Assembly (NCBI GenBank): GCA_028752905.1 | Contig: JAQNBH010000015.1 | Span: 38,591,488-38,655,487 of the forward strand | Source of the DNA: Cladorhizidae sp. MBARI D1340-BT2 | Taxonomy: Eukaryota > Porifera > Demospongiae > Poecilosclerida > Cladorhizidae | Length of the DNA: 64,000 nucleotides | Direction of reading: 5' to 3' | Shown here: positions 21,401-32,245 of the stretch, one piece after another | Layout: every line of letters begins with the position of its first letter | Position numbering within the stretch: position 1 is the first letter of the stretch | Notes under the pieces: generated by a model | Seen by the model: only the letters and a program-made list of their open reading frames with translations | Told to the model about the DNA's origin: nothing | Databases searched by the model: none | Made by a program: the position numbers and the translations under genes

Positions 21401-22143
21401 AGTCCATATCGTATTATATTTGTTGTCTTATTTTTGGTCTACACATTGTGTGTCGCACGTTGAAAGGGCATCATGTTGCAGCAACATGCTTGTCCGCATA
21501 CAATGTGTAGTGTGATTTTTTTCATTTTTTTTGTTGTTGTTGTGATATGATTTATGTGTTTTATGTGTGTGTTGTGTGTCGAGCAATATAGCCATACCTC
21601 CTCGTGGTGCTCGATGGTAGCAAGAGACGCTAGTTCCTTGGCTAAATGGCTATAAGTATTGAATTATGTTCATTCTCAATAACATTATCCAGCCGAATCC
21701 ATTATACAGTGTGTCATACAAATAATAGTCACATTGTGTCAAATAATAGCAAAGAATATGTATGTAAACAATATACCCAGGATTATAAGCAATCTTCTTA
21801 TGGTATGGAGACAGTGCACCTAAAATGTCTCTTAGAGTATGATCCTCACTGGGTTGCTATCCTGGAGGAGGCAGCTCTGTATCTCGGGTCCCTGTTCAAC
21901 TGGGATCTGTTGTATTGATAAATAAGCATCATAATATTCATAGTTGTGGTCACATAATCTTGACCTGAGTATTATAATAAAAAAATGTAATCATTACATT
22001 TATGATTTCATTTATCATCATAAACAATGGTTTATGTTGATAAACAAGCATAATCATATTCATATGCTATGGTCAGAATGACGCCACAAACATTTGACCA
22101 CATTGTTTCAAGTAATAGAAAAATATTTATGTAAAAACGTTAA

Positions 22144-23856
22144 GGGGGATGTAACCCTTTTTTTTTTGACAAAAAGAGGTTTTTGTGTTTTGTTGCTTAT
22201 ATAATTGCACAACATCTGTACAAGCTGTCTTTCAAATATGAAGCAATTTGGATGATCCATTGTTGAGTTATGGTGGATTTTATCTTCATGAGTAAGACCA
22301 GTGAAGGGGGGGAGGAGACATCAAAGGGAATTTTTTTATATCAACTTTCTAATTCCATAACTTTTCTCCCCTTTCTTCTATACAGTTAATTTTTTTATCA
22401 AAGTGTTGCTTCTTCTGTGTGCTTTAAAATGATATGTTGAATGACTCTATAGGACCAGTATCTTAGAAGATACATGCAGAAACATCCAGGTCCCTCAAAA
22501 CCTGTACCCTAATTACTGGAACAACTCTAGCTCCATGCCTGTGGCTTGTCACAAGCTCAAACTTGGTTGAGTGGTTTCCTTATGCTCTGAAGCGTGTAAT
22601 GGGCAGACTATATTTGGTATGCGCTATACACAGCAAGAGTTAGCGCCTGCCGTATGTGTAAAATAGGGATTTTCCCAGAATAGGGATTTTCCCAGGGAAA
22701 ATCCTAATCTAATCAACACGGCACACTCTAACTTTAGCTAGGTATAGCGCATGCCAAATATGGTCTGCCCAATACACGCTTCAGAGCATAAGGAAACCAC
22801 TCAACCAAGTTTGAGCTTGTGAAAAGCCACAGGCTTGGAGCTAGAGTTGTTCCAGTAATTAGGGTACAGGTTTGAGGGACCTGGATGTTTCTGCATGTAT
22901 CTTCTAAGATAATGGTCCTATGCAGTCATTCAACATATCATTTTAAAGCACACAGAATAAGCAACACTTTGATAACAAAATTAACTGCATAGAGGTAAGG
23001 GGGAAAAAGTTATGGCATTAGAAAGTTGATATAAATTTATAGTATTGAGGAAGGTGTGTGTCTGTGGTCCAATAAATTACCCATACTAAAAGGTGATTTT
23101 CCTGATAATGTGGATTTTCGGTCTTAGGAACACCTGTATCTTTGTGAAAATTTTAGGAAAAATACTTCATTATATATCATCATGTAGCCCTTTCTTTCCT
23201 CTATCTTTTAAGTCAAAAGATTGTGCAGAAAACTACTCATGGTTATCACTGTACAAGTGGCTCTGTAGTGTATGCCTGGCATATGAATTATTACTAGTGA
23301 CACAAACCCTTCAAACAGCTTTTGCTCCACTTAAAAGATAGAGGAAAGAAAGGGCTCCACAATGATATATAATGAAGTATTTTTCCAAAAATTTTCACAA
23401 AGATACAGGTGTTCCTAAGACCGAAAATCCACATTATCAGGAAAATCACCTTTTAGTATGGGTAATTTCATTACCACAGAGCTAGTAATTAGGGTACAGG
23501 TTTTGAGGGACCTGAATGTTTCTGCATGTATCTTCTAAGATACTGGTCCTATAGAGTCATTCAACATACCATTTTAAAGCACACAGAAGAAGCAACACTT
23601 TGATAACAAAAATAACTGTATAGAAGTTAGGGGGGGAAAGTTATGGGATTAGAAAGTTGATTAAAAAAATCCCTTTGATGTCTCCTCCCCCCCTTCACTG
23701 GTCTTACTCATGAAGATAAAATCCACCATAACTCAAACAATGGATCATCCAAATTGCTTCATATTTGAAAGACAGCTTGTATAGATGTTGTGCAATTATA
23801 TAAGCAACAAAACACAAAAACCTCTTTTTGTCAAAAAAAAATGGGTTCCATCCCCC
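22144..23856. mobile_element. TTAA-flanked composite foldback element T5
   Basis: Ends are TTAA (22140-22143) then GGGGGATGTAACCC, and the inverse with TTAA at 23857-23860. The outer arms pair over about 230 bases (caaaaagaggtttttgtg to gatgtctcctcccccc). Inside, a block with gggtacaggttt-gagggacct occurs three times: inverted at 22340-22690, forward at 22690-23035 and again at 23480-23660. A separate palindrome (23083-23465) sits between the last two. No protein is encoded. Confidence 0.8.
23083..23465. repeat. Inner palindrome of T5
   Basis: The left arm cccatactaaaaggtgattt through gccctttctttcctctatct is inverted at 23325-23465. The loop (about 23220-23325) shows nothing. It looks like an insertion or a second foldback unit within T5. 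Confidence 0.8.
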
Positions 23857-24393
23857 TTAAGAAGCAATATAAATACACATATTCATATTCATTGGCTGTG
23901 GTCAGCATGTGGTCACAACATCCTGACCGCATTGTTTGAAATACAGCTAAAATATTTAGGCTATTCTGCATCCAATGTTCTTATATTGATTAAATACCAT
24001 AATCATATTCATGATTTGTGGTTAGCGTGTGTTTTCCACAAAAATTACCACGTGTTTATCGACAATAATGCTATCCCATAATATATGGTTGCTAGGGACT
24101 TTATTGCATTCCTGATTTTATATTAATTTTTAACTGTAGCCGTGTCAATTTCCAACAATTCTCCAGGCAATCCGCCGGTGAGAGGCTGCCAGCCTCTAGA
24201 ACCCAGGCCAGACTATATAAGGCAATACACATACTAATGATCAGTTCTGTGTCTGTGCATGATCTATTCTATGGTTGTTACATATTAGTGGTCCCTATGC
24301 CAGTTCTCAGTTATGACCTTATATGATCTTGTGGGTTTGGATGTTGGGGGATCCATGACACTCGCTTCCTGCTGTGAAGTGGGGGTGTCTTAA

Positions 24394-25189
24394 GGCTTGT
24401 CCACACTGCACAATAACTGGATGCGCATTGAGACACACTAGCTACCAAGAGAGTCTCAATGCGCGTCCAGTCACGACGTCGCGTCCACACTGACATAACA
24501 ATAAACCAAACGCGCATAAAAACCACTCCAAGAAAACTGCACCCACGTCACGTGAGTAGTCGCCTTTGCACAATGGATACGGTGTAGTTGTTGGATTTAT
24601 TCTGTTATGGACGAGATACCTACAGACGCAAAAGGAAGCATATGCTGCAGAGGAGAAGAAGGATTTATAAATAGAAAAAGGCAATACAGTAGATGGATGG
24701 CGCTCCATGAACTCCATAAAAGAAGGCTGTGGCGGTAAAATTTTCGAAGTCTAAATAGTATTTAGCTTGATCTTTGATTGTGGCAATGATGGCTGGCTAC
24801 CAGCATCCATCTGTGCGTCAGGTTTGGTGCAAGCCACGCAGTAAGCACTGGTGGGAATCAGCTACAACTTCATAAATGATTCTGTTTCTTTGTACTCCGT
24901 CGAGTAGCTCCTGGACACTGGCATGGCTCCACACACTGATCAGCGCTCTTGTTTCTTCATAGTTTCAGCCTGCAGCCATATCACCAGCGTGGTTTATCTT
25001 TTAACGCGCACCCGCGTAATTAATTTTACGCTTGGATTTGTTGCTCTGGCTCGACTCAAACCACCTATCGAGGTGGACTGGACCTAATGCGCGTTAGGTC
25101 CAAGAAATCTAATTCGCATTCAGTGTGGACGCAACTAACGCGCATTCGTTGAGATCTAACGTGCATTCAGTGTGCAGTGTGGACAGGCC
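24394..25189. mobile_element. TTAA-flanked element T6 (796 bp)
   Basis: Ends are TTAA (24390-24393) then GGCTTGTCCACACTGCACA, and the inverse of GGCCTGTCCACACTGCACAC followed by TTAA (25190-25193). Several ATGCGCG/CGCGCAT and AATGCGCGT blocks are repeated near both ends. No transposase is present. It separates the left LTR and polypurine tract of the gypsy element from the RNase H end. Confidence 0.8.
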
Positions 25190-25192
25190 TTA

Positions 25193-25687
25193 ACTCTTCC
25201 CAAGCCTGTCACGACAGTCCGTCTGTGTTAGAATGGGGACGACCTGGATGGTGCTGTATCTCATAATGGTAGGTTGGAGAAGCAGAGCCCAGCGGGATAG
25301 TCGGCCTCCGGTATCTTTCATTGTGGACAGGTAGCGGAGGCAGTGGTGGTCTGTCACGATGGTGAGCTGCACTCCGGTGATGTAGACACTGAAGTGTCGG
25401 ACTCCCTCCACCACTGCCAAGCACTCCTTTTCCGTGGCCGCATAGTTTCTCTCCCTTGGTTTCAACTTCCTGGAGTAGTAAGCCACCGGCCTGTCACCCA
25501 GTGCTGTGTCCACCTGGCTGAGTACTGCGCCGATACCTATATCGGAGGCATCGGTCTGGATGACGAACGGTCTGGAGAAATCGGGTTCCTGCAGTACCTG
25601 GCTGGATGTGAGGGCATCCTTCAGTGAGTCGAAGGCTCTCTGGTGGATGTTCTCCCCGGTCCGGCAGGTCCGATAGAGTGGATGCAT
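25193..25687 (-). pseudogene. gypsy RNase H domain
   Basis: Reads FDSLKDALTSSQVLQEPDFS, FVIQTDASDIGIGAVLSQ, PVAYYSRKLKPRERNYAATE and KECLAVVEGVRHF, then VTDHHCLRYL. This is the gypsy RT-connection/RNase H with the catalytic Asp of QTDAS and the Glu of EKECLA present. It normally removes the RNA strand after reverse transcription. The end (NTDGLS in a neighbouring frame) is where polyproteins of this order stop; a TTAA element is inserted immediately after it. It is separated from the RT by the 386-bp duplication. Confidence 0.85.
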
Positions 25688-26389
25688 AGGATGGTATGAC
25701 TCTCTGGTAGTATTCCTCCATGCCTAGAAAGGAGCAAACCTCTTTCTTCCTCTGGAGGATGGCAAAGTTCTGCCTACTAAATGGCCTAAGTAGAGGCAGT
25801 CTAACTTACATTTAGATCTTTTCACTGTCAGGCCAGCCTGATCGATGCGGGAGAGGACGTGTTGTTCCCAGGTCCTACTGAAAATGACAACATCATCCAT
25901 GTATGCTGCCACAAACTCCGCTTTCTCCGCAAAGAGCCGGTTCATCATTCTTTGGAACATGGCAGGTGCCCCAACCAACCCAAAGGGCATCACCTTGAAA
26001 TGACCTTCAGTGAGTCGAAGGCTCTCTGGTGGATGTTCTCCCCGGTCCGGCAGGTCCGATAGAGTGGATGCATAGGATGGTATGAATCTCTGGTAGTATT
26101 CCTCCATGCCTAGAAAGGAGCAAACCTCTTTCTTCCTCTGGAGGATGACAAAGTTCTGCCTACTAAATGGCCTAAGTAGAGGCAGTCTAACTTACATTTA
26201 GATCTTTTCACTGTCAGGCCAGCCTGATGGATGCGGGAGAGGACGTGTTGTTCCCAGGTCCTACTGAAAATGACAACATCATCCATGTATGCTGCCACAA
26301 ACTCCGCTTTCTCCGCAAAGAGCCGGTTCATCATTCTTTGGAACATGGCAGGTGCCCCAACCAACCCAAAGGGCATCACCTTGAAATGA
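25618..26389. repeat. 386-bp direct tandem duplication in RT/RNase H
   Basis: 25618-26003 and 26004-26389 are almost identical, with roughly three differences. Both begin ccttcagtgagtcgaaggct and end ccttgaaatga. The unit is not a multiple of three, so the duplication breaks the frame and makes the YMDDVVIFSRTWEQH box appear twice. Confidence 0.9.
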
Positions 26390-26890
26390 AACGTACCAAA
26401 GGGTATGACAAATGCCGTCTTATCTCTGGAGTCTGCATGGACCGGCACTTGCCAATACCCCTTGGTAAGGTCAAGGGAGGTGATGTAGGAGGCTCCTGCC
26501 AGTCCGTCGATCAGGTCATCTATTCTGGGCATCGGGAAGGGGTCTGGGGTCACTGCATTGAGCTTCCGATAGTCAACACACAGCCGCAGCGACCTGTCCT
26601 TTTAGGCCCAAGCACTGTCGGAGACTTCAATCAGGTCATCTCAGAACATCTGTTGTACCTCCTGCTTCACCAGCTCCAGTCTCTCGTGGGACAGTCTATA
26701 GGGGGGGGGGGGGGGGGAGGGGATTGGGGGTGCATCACCTGTCTCTATGACTATCTCTGCCTCTGATGTGTGGTCTGTGAACACCTCGTGTTTTGTCAGC
26801 ATCGCCATCAGCTCTTCGGTCTGCGAGGGTGTCAGGTCTGGGTTGATGAAAGTGTGTATGATGGGGGTGGTTTCGGGACAGGTGGGGTAT
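25724..26890 (-). pseudogene. gypsy reverse transcriptase domain
   Basis: From the integrase end the reading goes through ELMAMLTKHEVFTDHTSEAE and IVIETGDAPP, a damaged stretch with a G run (26700-26717), then VCVDYRKLNAV, DPFPMPRIDDLIDGLAGASY, SLDLTKGYWQVPVHADSRDK, FKVMPFGLVGAPAMFQRMMN and AAYMDDVVIFSRTWEQHVL. These are RT motifs 1-5; the YMDD box is intact. It copies the element RNA. Two copies of the motif 4-5 region exist because of the 386-bp duplication. Similarity is clearly Ty3/gypsy although it follows the integrase. Confidence 0.85.
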
Positions 26891-26907
26891 GTTGCAGGCC
26901 AGGGAGG

Positions 26908-28160
26908 TCACATGTTCCTGGCCAGGCGATCCTTCAGCAGGCAGACCGCAGAGGGGTCCTCCCACCTAGTCAGCATGTTCACATGGAAGGTTCGGAGAGG
27001 TCTGCTGCTGGTGTCCATGCGCACACGGTAGGCGGTGGCAGAGAGCTTCTCTGTTACAGGAAATGGACCCTGCCACTTTGCCAGCAGTTTGTTGGAAGAG
27101 GAAGGTAACATAACTAGAATTAGCTCACCCTCTTTGAGATCTTTCTGGCGGTTTTTCTGGTCATATCTCTCCTTCATCTTGGCCTTGGATTCGGATGCCG
27201 TGGCTTCTCCCTGGCTGAGTTGAGGTGGGAATAGACAGACTGGAGGTAGGAGAGCACACTCTCTGGGCCAGTGGTGGGGCATTCCCAGTCCTGTCTGAGG
27301 ATGTCTAGTGGGCCTCTGGGTGTTCTGCCATAGAGGAGTTTAAACGGGGAGTAGCCGGTGGACTCCTGTGGGACTTCTCTGTAGGCAAATAGCAGAAAAG
27401 GAAGGGCTTTGTCCCACTGCTCGTTGAACTCCTCCATGAACTTCCGTAGCATAGCCTTGAGTGTTCCATTGAACCTCTCTACCATCCCATCTGTCTCGGG
27501 ATGGTAGGCTGAAGCCCAGATGCCCTTGATGCCAAATAGAGGGTAGAATTATTTCATGGGGCCGCTGATGAAGTTGGTGTCCCAATCTGTCAAGATCTCG
27601 TCTGGGACACCCATCCTGGCGAAGACCCCGATCAGTGCCTCCGCCACATCCTGACTGGTGGTGGTCCTCATGAGAATGGCCTCAGGGAACCGGTTGCCAT
27701 AGTCGCAGATGATTAATATGTATTTGTGGCCTTCTGCGTTGAGGGAAGGGGACTATGAAGTCCATGGCTATGCGGGAGAAAGGGGTACACATTATCCGAC
27801 CAGAGGTACACATTATCCGACCAGAGGCACACATTATCCGACCAGAGGCAGTCTTCTGGCACGTGCTGCACAGCTCAGCCACATCTTCCCTAATTCCTGG
27901 ACAGAAGAATCTGTTCATCGCCCTATCTGTAGTCTTTGTCCTGCCAAGGTGTCCGGCCCAGGGAGGTTGATGAGCTGTCTCTCTGTATGCACTGGGTAGT
28001 ACGAGCTGAACCACCATCTCTGCCCGTCTGGCTGTCTTCCATCGGCAGTAGATGAGGTCGTTGACCTTGAAGAACTTGGAGTCGGGTCTGACACACTGTT
28101 TCCTGGTGGCCGCCAGTGAGGGGTCCTTCTGCTGTAAACCTGCAATCTGGGGTCGGCGTC
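26908..28160 (-). pseudogene. gypsy integrase, located upstream of RT
   Basis: The zinc-binding start is readable as HLGRTKTTDRAMNRFFCPGI and ELCSTCQKTASG (two His, two Cys). The core follows with IAMDFIVPFP (first Asp), LTDWDTNF (second Asp, normally LTDQGSNF), and TDGMVERFNGTLKAMLRKFM (Glu). The C-terminal part has LLAKWQGPFPVTEKLSATAY and RTFHVNMLTRW, the GPY/F module. Integrase inserts element DNA. A three-copy repeat of 21 bases (27786-27848, gtacacattatccgaccagag) lies between zinc finger and core, and at least three frameshifts occur. Directly downstream the RT begins. Confidence 0.85.
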
Positions 28161-28198
28161 CATCAAGGGGGAGGGGTTAACCACAGATGGCTGCATGT

Positions 28199-28843
28199 TT
28201 ACGTCTCTCCTTCCTTCTCACTCCTACAGGACTCCGGTCGGGTTATGTGGGGAGGAGGGTTATCCGCCAAGGTGGTTAGCTGGTCCGAGGTTGGCTCTTC
28301 TGTCAGTGATGGAGGATTGGGAGAAATCACACTAGTATCAGAAGCACTTGCCTGGTCGTCAGACTCTCCCTCTGATGCGACACCGCTGCTGCTGGTGCCA
28401 TCATCTAAGTCACTGGCACCACTGTGGAACAACTCTGAGGTGAAGTCACTCACGGAAGAGGAGAGCTCGCCAGACTCCTCTTCACTCTCAGAGGAGGGTT
28501 CGGGAGTGGCTGAGTCCACAGCCTCTGCATATGAGTTTGGTCTGGCACATAGGAGGTGCGGTCTAGTATGTCTGTGGGTGGTGAGTTGAGCTGGGAGGCG
28601 ATCGCACAGACCCGGGAAGTCATTGCCCAAGAGAGCGTCTATCCGGAGCTTGTTATTGACTGCCATCAGGCAAGTGTGCTGCTTCCCTCTGACCGACACT
28701 GTCACTCTGGCCAGGGGTAGTCTCTTCACCGCTCCATGGATACCTTCTATCAGCAAGGACTTTCTCATCATATCCTTGGACTGGACCCATCTGCCGTGGA
28801 TGTGGGAGTGGGTGGAGCCGGTGTCGATGGCAATCATGTCCAC
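28199..28843 (-). pseudogene. gypsy aspartic protease domain
   Basis: MDMIAIDTGSTHSHIHGRWV carries the DTGS active-site motif, followed by ARVTVSVRGKQHTCLMAVNN and IDALLGNDFPGL, the second conserved strand (LLGxDF). The C-terminal 120 residues are Ser/Glu/Asp-rich (SESEEESGELSSSVSDFTSE) and look like a linker to the integrase. The reading is open over 214 residues, one of the better kept pieces. It would process the polyprotein. Confidence 0.8.
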
Positions 28844-28859
28844 CTGCTGTCCGTTGAAG

Positions 28860-30105
28860 CTACCTGGGTGAAAGATAAGAGGTAATGCATTGGGGGCCTA
28901 CCAGGGTGAGCCCCTTCTTTGGGCATTTGATGGCGATGTGGCCATACTCCTGGCAATGGTAGCATCTAGGTCCGAGAGTCTGGTCAAAAGGCAGGTAGAC
29001 AGTATTTCCCTCCCTCTTTGGGTCTAGCAATCTCATCTGGCTTGGCTGGTTCCGGTTTGCTCTGATCCAGCTTGGGTCTGGGTCGGTATCCACCACCTCC
29101 CCCTGGACAAAGTTGCTCTGGGTGGGCTCAGGCTTGTAATGGAGCAAGATGAACTCATCTGCCAGGTTGGCCAGCTCCTTGGGGGTCTTGGGATGTTGGG
29201 TATGGACCCAGGTTGTGAGGTGGTCGGGTATGAGAGAGAGAGTCTTCTCCATGACCATCAATCTACTCACTCCTTGCTTGTCAGTCTGATGCTTGGACCA
29301 GCGGGCAAACATCAGCTCAGCTCATTTGACCAGGTCGTGGGTAGACTCTTTCAGTAGTAGAACCATATCATGTCACTGGACGCGGTAGTAGTCCGTTGTG
29401 ATGCCATGGTAGTCGAGCAGGGTGGTGCGGAGGTGAGCAAAGTCCTTCACCGGACCCTCAGGCAATCCTCCCAGATAGTTCCTGGAGGCAGGGTGTACAT
29501 AGTCTTGGAAGGATAGTGCCGACCCAAAATTCTGGAGGGATGTCGAAGGTGGAGATGTGGAGGGAAAACGAGTCTAGAAAGCCCTCCAACTCTGAGACGT
29601 TTGTGAGAGAGGCAAAGACTGGGGCATCCTTGCCTGCCCTCCTCCTGTCGCATTCCTGTTGATGTATGTCAGCCTCATCTCTCTCTAGCCGGCGAGTCTC
29701 TGCTTCTGCCAGCTTTCTCTCTGCGTCTTCCATGCATCTGGTCTCCTCCACCTGCTGATTCATTTTAAACAATGTCAACCAACGTGTTTCCTCTCGCTGT
29801 TGGCGCTCATTCTCTCCCTGTTGCCTCTCCTCTTTATCACGTCTCCTATCTTCCCTCTCATCTCTCCTCCTTCTGTCGTCCGCCTGGTCTCTCTGCTTCT
29901 GCATAAGGGCAAACATTTTCATTAGTTGTTTCATCTGGGAACCACTGTGAGAAGCCTGTGTGTCCATCAGGTCTTCCTTGGACTCCAGTTCATCTCTGTC
30001 TCGGGAAGGCCTGCCATCATCTGTGTCAGACGGGGTCAGAAAGTGGTCCTCCTTGACTCTCGTTTGGGCAGGTTCAGGGATCAACGTCCTGCTTCTGGTG
30101 GACAT
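28860..30105 (-). pseudogene. gypsy Gag with CCHC knuckle
   Basis: The ATG at 30105 starts MSTRSRTLIPEPAQTR. Residues 60-150 are an Arg/Glu/Gln-rich coiled coil (RRRRDEREDRRRDKEERQQG), then the capsid-like part (LEGFLDSFSLHISTF). A frameshift near 29500 and stops around 29330-29380 separate it from the second part, ending in CYHCQEYGHIAIKCP, a C-X2-C-X4-H-X4-C zinc knuckle that binds RNA. The long charged coiled coil before capsid is typical of Gag proteins of this gypsy group. Start chosen as the first ATG after the primer site. Confidence 0.75.
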
Positions 30106-30194
30106 GATCAGACCTGCACTACTAGGGAGAGAGATATGACAACCTGAGGGGGTTAGACAGTGAGGATAGCCTGGTAGTTGGAGTTGATATGTTT

Positions 30195-30210
30195 CACGCC
30201 GCTGCCACCA
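30195..30210 (-). promoter_or_regulatory. Primer-binding site of the Gmr1-type element
   Basis: On the minus strand TGGTGGCAGCGGCGTG begins two bases after the LTR end. LTR elements start the primer site with TGG, complementary to the CCA end of a tRNA. I cannot name the tRNA. Confidence 0.55.
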
Positions 30211-31003
30211 GATGTACGGATAAATAGCTCGTTATACCACTGGAGATAGCAACCCAGTGCATATGATAGTAGGAAATGATGTGTATTCACTGCTTTAACT
30301 TACAAGAGGCATTCTGGCCTTATCCACGAGCTGGGGGTGACAGTTGCATTTTTGGGGGAAGACTAGACCATATGTATTTTTTGGTGTGTATGGTTTACAC
30401 TTTATAGCTCCATAGATTCCGTATACTTCATGGTATGGACTTGATAAATAGCTCAAAAGATAGGTCCTCTCTGTTGATACTAAGATATTTTTCATGGGGT
30501 ATAATAACTATAGCCAAGTTACTGGAGCTAAAGTGGAGGGAACTTCAAAACCTGAATGCCTGATTTTGCCACATAATTTCTCCAGATCGCAAAGTGCTAG
30601 AGAGTTGAAATCAGCACCAGTGGCTAGAGGAAGCCCTACTCTACACAATGAGTGTTTTCATTAGGCGCTAAAACGTAAGTACGTGGTCAAGCGTGGGTGG
30701 AAAATATATTTCGTTAAAATGCCATTCAATTCATTTTCACCCGGCGCTTAATTAAGGGGGGACTACACCTGAACCACCAAAATTTGAACGCATTTTTGTA
30801 GCCATCATAACTTTCCCTCCCTTTCTTCTGTTAAGATACTTTTGGTACCAACTTGTTGCTCATTCTGTGTGCTTTCAGATGATATGTGAAATGTCTCTAT
30901 AGGCACATTTTCTTAGAAGATACATCAAGGGTCACTCCAAAAATTGCACCCCCCAAACTGCGGCGAGGATATTTCCCAAGTGCCTGGTCTACAGATGCCC
31001 AAA

Positions 31004-31913
31004 CAACAACAAACTCCAAACAACAACAGACTCCAGTTCCAGGCCGAGCCGACATACCTCGGGGTCAAGGTAGATCGTACCCTCACTTTCCGCCAACACC
31101 TGGAAAGCCTGTCGGCAAAGATATCGGCCCGCACCGCCCTGATACGCCACCTAGCTGGTACCACCTGGGGTGCCTCGACCAAGACGCTGCGCATCTCTAC
31201 CCAGGCGCTGGTATTCTCCGCCGCGGAGTACTGCTCCCCTGTCTGGTGCAGGAGCACTCACACCAAGAAGGTCGATATGACGCTAAATACCGCCTTGCGA
31301 ACGGTCTCGGGCTGCCTGCGTGCCACACCTGTTGACCATCTACCCATCCTCGCCGGCATCGCCCCACCAATGCTGCGACGCGAAGCAGCCGTCCTGTCCC
31401 GCAAGGCCATCAATGACGAGGACCACCTTCTCCACCATATCGCCACCGAGCCCCCAATACGCCAACGCCTCAAATCAAGACACTCGTTCGCGGAGCAAGC
31501 CCATCAGCTCCTGCGCTCAACACCTGACGATGTCTCGAAAGGTGGTTGGCTGAAACACCGCTGGAGGGAGAAGTGGCAGTCAGCCAGCAAGTCCAGGCTA
31601 CATCGATTCGTGGAGACGCCGGACGAGCTGCCAGGCGAGGACCTACCGCGCAGGCAGTGGACAACCCTCAACCGCCTCAGAACTGGTGTCGGCCGCTTCG
31701 CCGCCAACATGAAAGAATGGGGACTGAGAGACTCGGCCGCGTGTGAATGTGGGCACCCGGAACAGACAGTAGATCACGTCATCGAGTCCTGCCCCCTACA
31801 CCGTCCACCCAATGGCGAGCCCGGGATAGCCAGTCTGGACGACGAGACACGAGCGTGGCTGTCCTCGACAGAGTTGGTGATCTGATGTTGACGAGCAAAC
31901 GAAAGAAGAAGAA
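31004..31913 (+). mobile_element. 5'-truncated non-LTR retrotransposon with 10-bp target duplication
   Basis: The duplication gatgcccaaa flanks it (30994-31003 and 31914-31923). The 3' end is a gaa-repeat tail (gaaagaagaagaa). The body is clearly GC-richer than its surroundings and its coding frame is intact, so the insertion looks young. Only the end of ORF2 is present. Confidence 0.85.
31030..31885 (+). pseudogene. Non-LTR RT C-terminal part
   Basis: The frame reads PTYLGVKVDRTLTFRQHLES, SARTALIRHLAGTTWGA, ALVFSAAEYCSPVW, LNTALRTVSGCLRATPVDHL and ends CECGHPEQTVDHVIESC before the stop at 31883. The YLGV-LDRTL block is the RT end, the AEYCSPVW and R-VSGCLR-TP blocks are the usual post-RT region of jockey/CR1-like ORF2, and C-C-H-C is the C-terminal zinc motif. 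No frameshift is present over 285 codons. The catalytic RT part is not included, so the copy cannot move by itself. The open frame appears to extend upstream into host DNA only by chance. Confidence 0.85.
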
Positions 31914-32245
31914 GATGCCCAAATTTGGTTTGTAGCTTACCAAGACATTTAGTTGTGATATAATGGAGGCATATTTTTCAACACATCTCTTGTTCATTAG
32001 TTCTAAGACATTTCATTTCCAACCACACAAAATAAACGCAAAATCTGTGACAGTCACCTCTTCTAATCACCATAACTCGGCAATGCTTCAAGTTAAAAAA
32101 AATATCAAACCGTTATATCACAGATCACTAAAAGAGCTCTCAAATGAATCCTCAAATATTGAAATTGAGTCAAGTGTGGCAAAGGTATGTTCGCCGCAAA
32201 ATCAGAACAAAATAGATTTTCAAAATTCCTGGCAATAATGTGTTG

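Larger units (their letters stand above)
20232..24185 (+). mobile_element. piggyBac-like element PB1
   Basis: The left end is TTAA (20228-20231) then CCCACTCACCGGCGTTGCC. The right end is GCAATCCGCCGGTGAGAGG at 24167-24185, whose inverse reads CCTCTCACCGGCGG. The right TTAA is lost. The left part holds two exons of a transposase N-terminus; the catalytic domain is not found. A 1.7-kb TTAA foldback (T5) is inserted at 22140. The last 300 bases (tgctatccca, ggttgctagggactttattgc) match the right end of PB3 near 41830-41943, and weakly PB2. Confidence 0.7.
18574..24360 (-). repeat. Left (3') LTR of the Gmr1-type gypsy element, interrupted twice
   Basis: Three pieces make up the LTR: 18574-18647, 20177-20231 and 24186-24360. 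Their sequence, in order, matches the pieces of the right LTR: gttataccactggagatagc, then ttaacttacaagaggcattc, then ctgccagcc-agaacccaggcc, gcatgatctattct, and the end ggatccatgaca. A Merlin element and a piggyBac element separate the pieces. The LTR ends CA at 24360 and begins TG at 18574; the first bases are diverged from the right LTR. Confidence 0.7.
24361..30212 (-). mobile_element. Gmr1-type Ty3/gypsy retrotransposon, internal region
   Basis: Read on the minus strand the order is primer site, gag (30105-28860), protease (28843-28199), integrase (about 28160-26908), reverse transcriptase (about 26890-25724) and RNase H (25687-25193). In ordinary gypsy elements integrase comes last. The order seen here is that of the Gmr1 group described from deuterostomes. 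Sequence between integrase and RT is continuous coding, with no LTR or target duplication between them, so simple rearrangement is unlikely. Many frameshifts make the copy inactive. Confidence 0.8.

Noticed and set aside
30944..31003. N-terminal extension of the non-LTR frame
   Set aside because: Lies outside the 10-bp target duplication, so it is flanking DNA that happens to be open.
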